The position numbers were made by a program, and so were the translations under genes. The notes beneath the pieces are model-generated. The model ran no database searches. It saw only the letters and a program-made list of their open reading frames with translations, and was not told the DNA's origin. Shown piece after piece: positions 1 to 6,318 of a DNA stretch of 12,208 bases. Numbering within the stretch: the first letter of the stretch is position 1; every line of letters starts with the position of its first letter. The DNA is from Phycisphaerales bacterium (GTDB lineage Bacteria > Planctomycetota > Phycisphaerae > Phycisphaerales > SM1A02), in contig SKZB01000480.1 in the NCBI GenBank assembly GCA_007127615.1, forward strand, positions 1 through 12,208, given 5' to 3'.

Positions 1-1325
1 CGATCATCGAGCTTTGCCAGCTGCATGGTGACCGGGGTGTATCCTTCGCTCATGCGAAGCGGTTCGGGGAACTCAATCCCGTTGCGGGTGATGCGTGATC
101 GGCCGACGACACCCTCTTCCTCGGAGAGAACGAAAAGTTCCGTGCGTCCATTCTCACCGGTCGGTCCGGTCGCGAGGACTTTGACCTCCGCGAGACTGGG
201 AAAGGATTCGGGAGCCGCCAGACCGCGCTGCGCCCGCTGCCGGAAGACCACGACCGCGTTCGCACGGGTGTCGGTTGCGATCACATCCCGGCGCCCGTCA
301 CCGTTGATGTCCGCGATGATCAGGTCGCGGCTGCGGTTGCCCGGATCGGTAAAGCTGTGCACGTGGTACGGGGCGTCGCCGCTGGAGATGCGTTCCAACT
401 CTTCCGTGACGAACTCGTACGTCACGATGCGCTTGGAACTGCGTTCGATCAGTGCGATGCGGGTCCCGTCGTGGCCGGGCAGTTTCACCGGCACGACATC
501 CCGCAGTGAAGGAAGCTCGAACCGCACCTGCGGGCCGAGCGAACGCGTCGACTCACCCTCCCGGCCGAACCAGACGCGAAGCGGCGCGCTGCTCTCGGCA
601 ATCACACCGAGCACGTCCAATCGTCCGTTGCCGTTGAAATCCTCGATGTGAAACGATCCCATGCGGTCGCCCGCGGCCAACCGGGTCGGTGTGCCCACTT
701 CATCGCCGTCGAGCGGAAAAATGTGAATCTCGCCGTTGACGAGGGTGATCAGTTCCGGCTGATCGTCACCGATGACATTCGCGATCCGCAGCGCGCCCTG
801 GTCGGCGGAAAGATTGCGGATGCGGTGACGCCGGCTGACCTGGAAGGTGCCGGGGGAGACCTGCCGCAGAAACACCAGTTCTCCCGGCCGTCCGACGTAG
901 ATCAGATCCTTCATGCCGTCTCCGTCGAAGTCGTGGGCGATCACGGCGGTCACGTGATGCAGGACGGAAACATTCGTGCGCTCGAAGCGCCAGTGCTCGG
1001 GGAACTCGTTCACGCGTGACGGCGGCGAGAGATCCTCCGGCGAAGCGTCGTCCTTCTGCGCGTGAATCTCGATGCGACTGTTGTGGTTGTTGACCACGAT
1101 GAGGTCAAGCTTGCCGTTGCCGTTCATGTCCGCCGTGGCGGCCGGCCCGGCGCTGCGCCCGATGCGGATCACCTCAAGCGGTTCAAAGCCGAAATAGTCC
1201 GCCAGCGAGGGTTCCTCGTTGACGGCCACCGCAGAGCTTGCCGCGTTCAGGGCCGCCGCGAAGGCGAAGAGGAACCCGAGGGTCAGTGCGGGGGAGAATT
1301 TGGCACGGTACTTCTGCCTGCTCAC
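1..1325 (-). CDS. Exported FG-GAP/VCBS repeat protein, C-terminus cut by window edge
   Basis: Reading the minus strand from a GTG at 1325 gives 441 residues with no stop before the window edge, so the C-terminus is missing. Residues about 11-34 form a hydrophobic signal peptide with likely cleavage after AVA (32-34). Four calcium-binding-type loops of the FG-GAP/VCBS beta-propeller kind are visible: DMNGNGKLD (66-74), DFDGDGMKD (132-140), DFNGNGRLD (229-237) and DINGDGRRD (339-347). Each is followed by a hydrophobic strand such as LIVVNN or VIATD. Such proteins are exported and fold into Ca2+-stabilised propellers that mediate binding or adhesion; no enzymatic domain is seen in the visible part. 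The start is supported by AGGAAAGGA ending about 8 bases upstream. The gene is divergent from the protease at 1452. The ligand is unknown. Confidence 0.88.
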   Translation of the reverse strand, partial: MSRQKYRAKFSPALTLGFLFAFAAALNAASSAVAVNEEPSLADYFGFEPLEVIRIGRSAGPAATADMNGNGKLDLIVVNNHNSRIEIHAQKDDASPEDLSPPSRVNEFPEHWRFERTNVSVLHHVTAVIAHDFDGDGMKDLIYVGRPGELVFLRQVSPGTFQVSRRHRIRNLSADQGALRIANVIGDDQPELITLVNGEIHIFPLDGDEVGTPTRLAAGDRMGSFHIEDFNGNGRLDVLGVIAESSAPLRVWFGREGESTRSLGPQVRFELPSLRDVVPVKLPGHDGTRIALIERSSKRIVTYEFVTEELERISSGDAPYHVHSFTDPGNRSRDLIIADINGDGRRDVIATDTRANAVVVFRQRAQRGLAAPESFPSLAEVKVLATGPTGENGRTELFVLSEEEGVVGRSRITRNGIEFPEPLRMSEGYTPVTMQLAKLDD

Positions 1326-1451
1326 GTGACGTGTCCTTTCCTGAGCCGCCGGGGACCCCGGCCGATTTGAACCCGGGGCCGTCTTTCGCCCCTTCCGTCC
1401 GCATCCTATACTGATGAGGTTCGGTCACACAACAAACCGGGAGAAATACTT
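1326..1451. promoter_or_regulatory. Divergent intergenic control region with overlapping promoter candidates
   Basis: This 126-base gap separates two divergent exported-protein genes. On the plus strand TATACT (1407-1412) is a good -10 box, 39 bases before the protease ATG, but the expected -35 position has only a weak match (TTTCGC, 1384-1389). On the minus strand TATAGG (1410-1405) has TTGTGT (1432-1427) upstream with a 16-base spacer. The two -10 candidates share the bases CTATA, so RNA polymerase could use only one at a time. These are calls by eye with no expression evidence. Confidence 0.4.
1353..1380. other. GC-rich inverted repeat in the FG-GAP gene leader
   Basis: GG-A-CCCCGG (1353-1361) can pair with CCGGGGCC (1373-1380), leaving one bulged A and an 11-base loop. 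It would lie in the 5' leader of the minus-strand FG-GAP transcript, about 28 bases before its GTG. No T-tract follows it on either strand, so it is not a standard terminator. It may be a leader hairpin or simply a product of high GC content. Confidence 0.3.
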
Positions 1452-2438
1452 ATGCTCCGACACTTTCGTGTTCGCTTCGCCCTCGCCGGATTGGCCGCCG
1501 CGGCGGCGTTCACCCTGACGGCCGGACTCACCGGTGCCTCCTCCGCCACGACCGACCGCATCATCCTTCGGACCGGGTCGGTCATCGAGGGGGCGATCGT
1601 CAAGCGCAATGAACGAAGCGTCTGGCTGGACATCGGGCCGGACGTCATGCGGTTCAATGTCGACGATATTGACGAGGTGATCGTCGGCGATCCGGATGGA
1701 GAGATCGAAGTCGAGTCCGAATCGCTCTACCACACGGCGATGAACCTGCCGGAGCTCAGCCCGCGCGAGCACGCCAAGCGGATCGGCGCCGCGGTGATCA
1801 AGGTCCGAACGCCCCGCGGACTCGGCTCGGGCGTCATCATCAACCGGGATGGCCACGCCATCACGAACGCCCACGTGATTCAGGGGGAGACGACCCTGCG
1901 GTGCACGGTCTGGTTTCCGCAGGAGGATGGCACCCTCCGGCGTACGGTGATCGAGGACATCGAGATCGTGGCGACCAACAACCACCTCGACCTCGCCCTG
2001 CTGCGGATTCCCGGACTCGATGACCGGGAGTTCGTGTTCGCCCCGCTCGAAAGGTCCGAAGGCATCGAGCTGGGGCAGAACGTCTTCGCCATCGGCAACC
2101 CGCTGGGGCTCGAACGCACGCTCAGCCAGGGCGTGATCTCCACGACCCAGCGCAGCTTCGACGGGCTGAGCTACATCCAGACCGACACGGCGATCAATCC
2201 GGGCAATTCCGGCGGGCCGCTGTTCAACACCCGCGGCGAGGTCGTCGGCATCACGAACATGGGCATCCTCGGCGGACAGGGGCTCGGCTTCGCCATCCCC
2301 ACCCGGTACGTGAAGGATTTCATCCGAAATCGTGAAGCGTTCGCCTACGACAAGAACAACCCGAACTCCGGCCACCAGTATCATCAGGCGCCGCCGCGGC
2401 TGGCGGAAGGCGTTCCGGCCCGGCTTCAGGACGACTGA
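1452..2438 (+). CDS. Trypsin-like (HtrA/DegP-type, S1C) serine protease without PDZ domain
   Basis: A 328-residue exported serine endopeptidase. Residues about 7-32 are a signal peptide (hydrophobic Ala-rich core, cleavage near SSA). Residues about 35-77 (ILRTGSVIEGAIV...RFNVDDIDEV) look like a small SH3-like beta domain found in front of some planctomycete proteases; this is inference. The protease domain spans about 110-293, with the triad visible as His141 (NAHV), Asp180 (HLDLALL) and Ser253 in GNSGGPL (251-257). The oxyanion region AIGNPLGLE and the HtrA-style GFAIPT are also present. The protein ends about 35 residues after the protease domain, so it lacks the PDZ domains of DegP/DegS, and how substrates are recognised is unclear. 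The start has GGGAGAAA about 8 bases upstream. The likely role is periplasmic protein quality control or processing. The next gene is 83 bases downstream on the same strand. Confidence 0.92.
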   Translation: MLRHFRVRFALAGLAAAAAFTLTAGLTGASSATTDRIILRTGSVIEGAIVKRNERSVWLDIGPDVMRFNVDDIDEVIVGDPDGEIEVESESLYHTAMNLPELSPREHAKRIGAAVIKVRTPRGLGSGVIINRDGHAITNAHVIQGETTLRCTVWFPQEDGTLRRTVIEDIEIVATNNHLDLALLRIPGLDDREFVFAPLERSEGIELGQNVFAIGNPLGLERTLSQGVISTTQRSFDGLSYIQTDTAINPGNSGGPLFNTRGEVVGITNMGILGGQGLGFAIPTRYVKDFIRNREAFAYDKNNPNSGHQYHQAPPRLAEGVPARLQDD

Positions 2439-2465
2439 ATCAGATCGAACGACCACGAAAGACAG

Positions 2466-2481
2466 GCCGACCCCGGTCGGC
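2466..2481. other. Perfect 16-base inverted repeat between protease and DUF3352-like gene
   Basis: GCCGACC-CC-GGTCGGC is a perfect palindrome in the 83-base gap between the two plus-strand genes. There is no run of T after it, so it is not a classical intrinsic terminator. It could be an operator half-site pair, an RNA processing hairpin or a chance GC palindrome. It sits 41 bases before the next start codon. Confidence 0.35.
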
Positions 2482-2507
2482 GGCGCAACCAAATTTCACC
2501 CATTGTT

Positions 2508-2514
2508 TAGGGGA
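2508..2514 (+). promoter_or_regulatory. Ribosome binding site that decides the start at 2522
   Basis: AGGGGA (2509-2514) ends 7 bases before the GTG at 2522. The in-frame TTG at 2516 would leave only one base of spacing, too close for initiation. The site therefore favours the GTG. Confidence 0.65.
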
Positions 2515-2521
2515 ATTGAAC

Positions 2522-4330
2522 GTGAATGCGAAGTTGATCACTGCACTCTGCACCCTTGGACTGACGGCCACCCTGGCGGTCGGTCAATCGATTGAGGATA
2601 TCGCACCCGCCAACAGCGTCGTGGTGGCCGGCGTCAAGAACGCCCAAAGGGCGAACGAGAACTTTGAACGCACCCGGCTTTACCAGCTCCTTCAACACGA
2701 GCACATCCAGGAGTTGATGGAGCGTGCCGAGAAGGAACTGACCGAAGGCCCGCTGGCGGAAATCGCCGCGGAGCTGAACTTCGACCCGGAGATGCTGCAG
2801 AAACCGTCCGGCTCGCTCGGCATGGCGATCTTTCCCGTGATTGATCCGGAGATCGGTCGCCCCGCGCCGCACATGATCGCGCTGGCGGACTACGGCGATC
2901 ATGCCGACGAAGTCGAACGTTTCATCGAACGGCTTCTCGAACGCGGCGAACGGGACCGTCACATTGAGTACGAGCGCAATCGCGTGCTCGGCCGCATGGT
3001 GTATTCATTCCAGATCGTGGAACCCGAACCGGAGCCGGCGGACGATGAATTCGACTTTGACTTCAGTTTCTTTCCCGATCCTGCGAACCTGATCGGTCAC
3101 GTCGAACGCATGCACATTGCGCGAAACGACTCGGCCTTCATTTTCAGCAGCGATTTCTCCGCACTGTCCGAGTCGCTGGAGCGACTGGACGGCGGGCACG
3201 GTGACCGCATTCAGGATCGTGCGGATTTTCGCGGCGTGCTCGGTCAGGTCGGTGAAGAAAACGACGGCTTCGCGGTCATCCTGACGCGCGACATGTTGCA
3301 GATCCTCGCGCCGCTCGACGAAATGGGCATGGGCATGATGATCCAGCCGATGCTGCGAAGCACCTTCGGCGATATTCACGGCTACGGACTTGCCTTGCGG
3401 TTCGGCGTTGACGATACGATCGCCCACTTGAAGTATTCGCTCTTCATGCCGCACGGCAAGGGCGGGCTGACTTCGCTCATCGATACCGCCGAGCCGCGTG
3501 AAGATGTTCCGGCCTTCGCGGACGTCGATACGATGAGCTATTCCCGGTCGACGGTGCGGTTCGACCGTGTCGTCGGCGTCATTCGTCAGATCATCCAGTC
3601 CAATCCGATGCTGGCGATGGAAGTGGAGCCGCAGTTCCGCGAGATGGAACCGATGCTGAATGAGTTTTTCGGGACGCTCGGTGAGGAAGTGATCTCGATC
3701 GGGTCACTTCGTCGTCCACTCGATGTCAACAGCAGTCAGAATCTGTTCGCCATCGAAGCCCGCGATCCCGAGGGCTTCGAGAATTTCATCAGCCAGCATG
3801 CCCCGCAGATGGGCTTCGAGCCGCGCGACTTCCTCGGCCAGCGGATCTACACGAACGAAGATCTCTTCGGCGGGATGATGATGATGCCCGGTGCCATGGC
3901 GCAGAGCGTCTCGATCGGCATCGGCGGCGGATACATCTTCGCCGGCAATACCGCAGGCGTTGAGCAGGCGCTGCGCATGATGTCTCAACCGGGCGAGGAA
4001 TCCGGACTGGCCCGGCAGGAAATGTTCCGTCGCGCGATAAAGAACCTGCCGGACGGCCGATTCGCCTCATGGAGCTACCTGAACCTCGTGGATCAGTTGG
4101 AGGCAACCTTCAAGATCGGTGAGTTGACCGCGGAACAGATGGCCCGGGAGATGCGTGAAATGTTCCCGGAGATCGCAGAGGAGATGGCGGAGGACGATGC
4201 CGGCAACTTTCTTGAAGCACTGGACTTCGACGTCGTGCGACGGTTCATCGGTCCGGCGGTCGCCGAAGTGCATGCGACCGACGACGGCTTTGTCGGCACC
4301 ACGATTCTGCTCGCCGCCGAGGAAGATTGA
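2522..4330 (+). CDS. Secreted protein resembling DUF3352 family, function unknown
   Basis: A 602-residue protein from GTG 2522, chosen over TTG 2516 because of the Shine-Dalgarno spacing. Residues 4-22 are a signal peptide (LITALCTLGLTATLAVGQS). The mature protein opens with SIEDIAPANSVVVAGVKN and ends with a module containing ASWSYLNLVDQL (515-526) and FVGTTILLA (590-598). This layout resembles DUF3352-type secreted proteins of planctomycetes and cyanobacteria, whose function is not known. I cannot see an enzymatic motif. Oddities are an acidic and aromatic stretch at 167-187 (EPEPEPADDEFDFDFSFF) and two methionine clusters at 268-277 and 452-459. Helices around 125-150 and 535-560 are charged and coiled-coil-like. 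It follows the protease on the same strand and could be a co-expressed periplasmic partner or substrate; this is inference. A strong terminator follows. Confidence 0.8.
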   Translation: MNAKLITALCTLGLTATLAVGQSIEDIAPANSVVVAGVKNAQRANENFERTRLYQLLQHEHIQELMERAEKELTEGPLAEIAAELNFDPEMLQKPSGSLGMAIFPVIDPEIGRPAPHMIALADYGDHADEVERFIERLLERGERDRHIEYERNRVLGRMVYSFQIVEPEPEPADDEFDFDFSFFPDPANLIGHVERMHIARNDSAFIFSSDFSALSESLERLDGGHGDRIQDRADFRGVLGQVGEENDGFAVILTRDMLQILAPLDEMGMGMMIQPMLRSTFGDIHGYGLALRFGVDDTIAHLKYSLFMPHGKGGLTSLIDTAEPREDVPAFADVDTMSYSRSTVRFDRVVGVIRQIIQSNPMLAMEVEPQFREMEPMLNEFFGTLGEEVISIGSLRRPLDVNSSQNLFAIEARDPEGFENFISQHAPQMGFEPRDFLGQRIYTNEDLFGGMMMMPGAMAQSVSIGIGGGYIFAGNTAGVEQALRMMSQPGEESGLARQEMFRRAIKNLPDGRFASWSYLNLVDQLEATFKIGELTAEQMAREMREMFPEIAEEMAEDDAGNFLEALDFDVVRRFIGPAVAEVHATDDGFVGTTILLAAEED

Positions 4331-4360
4331 ACGTACCGGGCCGATCGCGGTTCTCAGAAG

Positions 4361-4394
4361 AAAAGACGCTCCACCTTCGGGTGGAGCGTTTTTA
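4361..4394. terminator. Bidirectional intrinsic terminator with UUCG tetraloop
   Basis: ACGCTCCACC (4366-4375), loop TTCG, then GGTGGAGCGT (4380-4389): a perfect 10-bp stem with a very stable cUUCGg loop. On the plus strand it is followed by TTTTT (4389-4393). On the minus strand it is followed by CTTTTCTTCT. It lies 35 bases after the DUF3352-like stop and about 110 bases after the mlaE stop, so it can end transcription of both convergent units. Confidence 0.93.
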
Positions 4395-4427
4395 TTCCGG
4401 CGGGCCTTTTCCGAAGTCAACGAGCCG

Positions 4428-4439
4428 GGAAGTACTTCC
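4428..4439. repeat. Perfect 12-base palindrome GGAAGTACTTCC
   Basis: A perfect inverted repeat between the terminator and the 9-bp tandem repeat downstream of mlaE. It may be part of the same dispersed element as the repeat at 4459-4485. No gene starts beside it, so an operator role is unlikely. Confidence 0.45.
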
Positions 4440-4458
4440 TCTCGCTCAGAAAAATCTC

Positions 4459-4485
4459 TTCTCCGCGCCCTCTGCGTTCTCCGCG
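4459..4485. repeat. Three tandem 9-bp units (TTCTCCGCG/CCCTCTGCG/TTCTCCGCG)
   Basis: Units lie at 4459-4467, 4468-4476 and 4477-4485. The outer two are identical and the middle one differs at three positions. On the minus strand they read CGCGGAGAA, CGCAGAGGG, CGCGGAGAA. The block is followed there by GAGATTTTTC, 20 to 46 bases after the mlaE stop. The pattern resembles a short CGCAGAG-type repeat that I recall being dispersed in intergenic DNA of many environmental bacteria. That is memory, not a search result. Confidence 0.7.
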
Positions 4486-4504
4486 GTCAATCGATCGACG
4501 CCCG

Positions 4505-5341
4505 TCACGCCCAGCCGATCTGGTAGAAGATCGATGTGAAGATGAGGTCCGCGATGATCACGAAAACGATGGTCTGCACGACGGTATCGGTGGTCGCCCG
4601 ACCGACCCCGGCGGCCCCGCCCGTCACGCGCAATCCGTTGTAGCACGCAATCGAACTGAGGATCAGACCGAAAACCGCCGCCTTGATCAGACCGGTGAGG
4701 AAGTCGCTGATCTCCAGTTGGGTGACGGTGTTGCTGAAGTACACCTCGAGCGGCACGCCGAGCAGGCCGACGGTCATCACGCCGGCGAAGAAGACCGCGG
4801 TCACGTCGCCGATGATCGTCAGCAGGATGAGACTGATGGTGGTCGCGATGACGCGCGGCACGACGAGGAAGCGAATCGGATTCAACGCGTGCGCTTCGAG
4901 CGCCTCGATCTCTTCGCCAACCACCATCGTGCCGATCTCCGCGGCGATGGCGGCCCCGGCGAATCCGGTCAACACGATGGCGGCGATCAGCGGCCCGAGT
5001 TCACGAAAGACCGCAATGCCGACAATGTTGGCGATCTTGTCGGTCTGCCCGAATTCAGCCAGCGGCGGCTTCATCTGAAGCGCGAGGATGAAGCCGATGC
5101 ACGCGCAGACCAGCATGACGATGCCGACTGACCGCACCCCGACGCGGACCATCTGCGTCACCAGGGCGGCGCGGCCGATTCGAACCCGCGAGCTGAAGAT
5201 CGCCTGGAGAATCCAGTGGATGACGTCGCCGATGAGATAACCGACACCGCCGACCAGAGCGAAGACGCTCGCCCAGAGGTTTCCCCAGGCGGCCAGAATC
5301 CGCAGCATCAGGTTCGGATGTCGCGTTTCAATCTTTGCCAT
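4505..5341 (-). CDS. mlaE: MlaE-family lipid ABC transporter permease
   Basis: A 278-residue inner-membrane permease, the usual length for the MlaE/YrbE/TTG2B family, which moves phospholipids between inner membrane and periplasm together with an ATPase (MlaF), an MCE protein (MlaD) and a STAS protein (MlaB). Family signatures are clear: FRELGPLIAAIVLTGFAGAA (112-131), AEIGTMVVGEEIEALEAHALNPI (134-156 region), FLVVPRVIA (158-166) and the C-terminal VTGGAAGVGRATT (239-251). Hydrophobic membrane segments lie near 71-90, 107-130, 160-200, 219-235 and 254-274. No ATPase or MCE gene lies beside it, as the downstream neighbour is convergent. A STAS gene lies 118 bases upstream in the same direction. 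No Shine-Dalgarno is seen before the ATG (upstream bases TTTCTCGACCC), so the start rests on family length. Confidence 0.93.
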   Translation of the reverse strand: MAKIETRHPNLMLRILAAWGNLWASVFALVGGVGYLIGDVIHWILQAIFSSRVRIGRAALVTQMVRVGVRSVGIVMLVCACIGFILALQMKPPLAEFGQTDKIANIVGIAVFRELGPLIAAIVLTGFAGAAIAAEIGTMVVGEEIEALEAHALNPIRFLVVPRVIATTISLILLTIIGDVTAVFFAGVMTVGLLGVPLEVYFSNTVTQLEISDFLTGLIKAAVFGLILSSIACYNGLRVTGGAAGVGRATTDTVVQTIVFVIIADLIFTSIFYQIGWA

Positions 5342-5383
5342 GGGTCGAGAAACTCAGTTGCAGCGATATCGGCAGGAGGAAAG

Positions 5384-5473
5384 ATGAAAGGTGACGCCGC
5401 GGGCACCATCATTCGCCGGTCATTCGCCGGTCATCCGCCGGCATCCGCCGGTCAGCCGGTCAGCCGGCGTTGA
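5384..5473 (+). CDS. Possible 29-residue small ORF with strong Shine-Dalgarno, antisense to mlaE leader
   Basis: AGGAGG (5374-5379) lies 4 bases before an ATG at 5384 that opens a 30-codon frame ending in TGA at 5473. The product (MKGDAAGTIIRRSF...PVSRR) is basic, and its second half is encoded by the tandem repeat. It lies on the strand opposite to the STAS-mlaE transcript. No promoter was identified and no known family fits. The ribosome site is the best in this part of the window but could be chance. I list it as a weak candidate only. Confidence 0.18.
   Translation: MKGDAAGTIIRRSFAGHPPASAGQPVSRR
5410..5467. repeat. Imperfect 11/8-bp tandem repeat between STAS and mlaE genes
   Basis: CATTCGCCGGT occurs twice (5410-5420, 5421-5431), followed by CATCCGCCGG (5432-5441), CATCCGCCGGT (5442-5452), CAGCCGGT (5453-5460) and CAGCCGG (5461-5467). 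On the transcribed minus strand it reads as repeated ACCGGCGAATG / ACCGGCTG units and starts at the STAS stop codon. It therefore contains several TGA and ATG triplets, and many short CCGG-based foldings are possible. It looks like replication-slippage growth. Confidence 0.85.
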
Positions 5474-5810
5474 TCGCCTCGTCGGTGGTCTCCACGATCG
5501 TGAAGACCATGTCCAGCCGCGCGATTTCGAAAATGGAGCGCACCCGATCCTGAAGCTGGCAAAGCACCAGTTTCTTACCTGACTTTCGGCACATCTGCAT
5601 CGTTTCCACCAACGTGGCGACGCCCGAACTGTCCATGTAGGGAACATCATCGAGATTGATGACCAGTCGCGCCTCCGCCTCCCGCAGGGCTTCCGAAAGC
5701 TGCTCGCGCAGGTGGGGCGCGCGACTGAGATCGATATCGCCGATGGGGCGGACGATGACCGCATCACCGCGCGTCTCCGTCTGAACTTCGATCTGGTCTG
5801 CATCATGCAT
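5460..5810 (-). CDS. STAS-domain protein (anti-sigma factor antagonist or MlaB-like)
   Basis: A 116-residue single STAS domain, the normal size for SpoIIAA/RsbV. Visible elements are the opening strand AVIVRPIGDIDLSRAP (17-32), the helix HLREQLSEALRE, the strand LVINLDDVPYMDSSGVATLV (49-68) and the final helix (RSIFEIARLDMVF). In SpoIIAA-type proteins the first serine of DSSG (here Ser61) is phosphorylated by the cognate kinase. In MlaB the same loop contacts the transporter. The ATG overlaps the end of the kinase gene by 8 bases (ATGCATGA), implying translational coupling, with AAAGGG about 11 bases upstream. Kinase upstream and lipid permease downstream make both roles possible. Partner-switching is favoured by the tight overlap with the kinase, an MlaB-like role by the neighbour mlaE. 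Confidence 0.92.
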   Translation of the reverse strand: MHDADQIEVQTETRGDAVIVRPIGDIDLSRAPHLREQLSEALREAEARLVINLDDVPYMDSSGVATLVETMQMCRKSGKKLVLCQLQDRVRSIFEIARLDMVFTIVETTDEAINAG

Positions 5811-6318
5811 GATCCGTATTACCCTTTCCCGAATGGGACGACTCTTCGTGCCGGGTCTCGTTCGATGAAGACGACGGACGGGAATCTGATGAAAGATACT
5901 TGACCATCGTCAACCGCATGCCCCCCTGCTCGCGCTTGTCGTACTTCACTTCGTCCATGATCTCATGAATGATGAATACGCCGAGGCCGCCGGGACGGAC
6001 ATCGTCCAGATCCCGGGATTTGATCTGATCCGGCTCGACCTGCCGGGCGACGTCCTCGATCATGACCCGAATGCCGGGCCGCTCGCCTTCCAGCCCCCAG
6101 ACATTCAGCCAGATCCGCCCATCATCACGTTTCTCATACCCGTGATTGATGATGTTGCAGAGCGCTTCGTCCACGGCGAGACTGATCTGGCCGCACTCGA
6201 CTTCGTTGAACCCGAGACGCTGGGCGAAATTCCCGACCATGCTGCGGGCAGCCGACAGCAACCGTGCCTGGCTGAGCATTTCCAGTCGCAGATGGGGGCT
6301 GGAAGCGACGTCGTTCAT
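5803..6318 (-). CDS. RsbW/SpoIIAB-type anti-sigma serine kinase (HATPase_c_2)
   Basis: A 171-residue GHKL-fold protein of the RsbW family. Such proteins phosphorylate a STAS antagonist and bind a sigma factor or another target in its place. The N-box is SLAVDEALCNIINHGY (46-61), with Glu51 and Asn55 in the usual catalytic and Mg2+ positions. The G2 box is RPGGLGVFIIHEIMDEV (108-124). The G1 box, usually DxGxG or DxGxxF, reads EDVARQVEP (88-96), so the expected glycine is alanine and the aromatic is absent. The core ends near 142 (MRLTMVKYL), and a Ser-rich hydrophilic tail (143-171) follows. The ATG overlaps the stop of the lipoprotein gene (ATGA), and the end overlaps the STAS start. No sigma factor gene is nearby, so the target is open. 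Confidence 0.9.
   Translation of the reverse strand: MNDVASSPHLRLEMLSQARLLSAARSMVGNFAQRLGFNEVECGQISLAVDEALCNIINHGYEKRDDGRIWLNVWGLEGERPGIRVMIEDVARQVEPDQIKSRDLDDVRPGGLGVFIIHEIMDEVKYDKREQGGMRLTMVKYLSSDSRPSSSSNETRHEESSHSGKGNTDHA

Noticed and set aside
25..1019. Plus-strand open frames of 208 and 123 codons
   Set aside because: The minus strand here encodes a coherent FG-GAP protein with signal peptide and four DxNGNG-like loops; the plus-strand products are low-complexity Arg/Ser-rich sequences.
1345..1400. tRNA-like T-loop (GGTTCAAATC on the minus strand)
   Set aside because: The flanking five bases do not form a T-stem (CCGGG against CGGCC), and no acceptor stem, D-arm or anticodon arm can be built.
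1425..2492. 355-codon open frame antisense to the protease
   Set aside because: Same register effect; the plus strand has a complete catalytic triad and signal peptide.
5410..5467. CRISPR-like array
   Set aside because: Units are contiguous 8-11 bp without spacers and no cas gene is near.
5420..5806. 128-codon minus-strand frame overlapping the STAS gene
   Set aside because: Shifted frame of the STAS gene with Arg/Trp/Ser-rich translation and no domain; the STAS frame has the DSSG motif and full fold.
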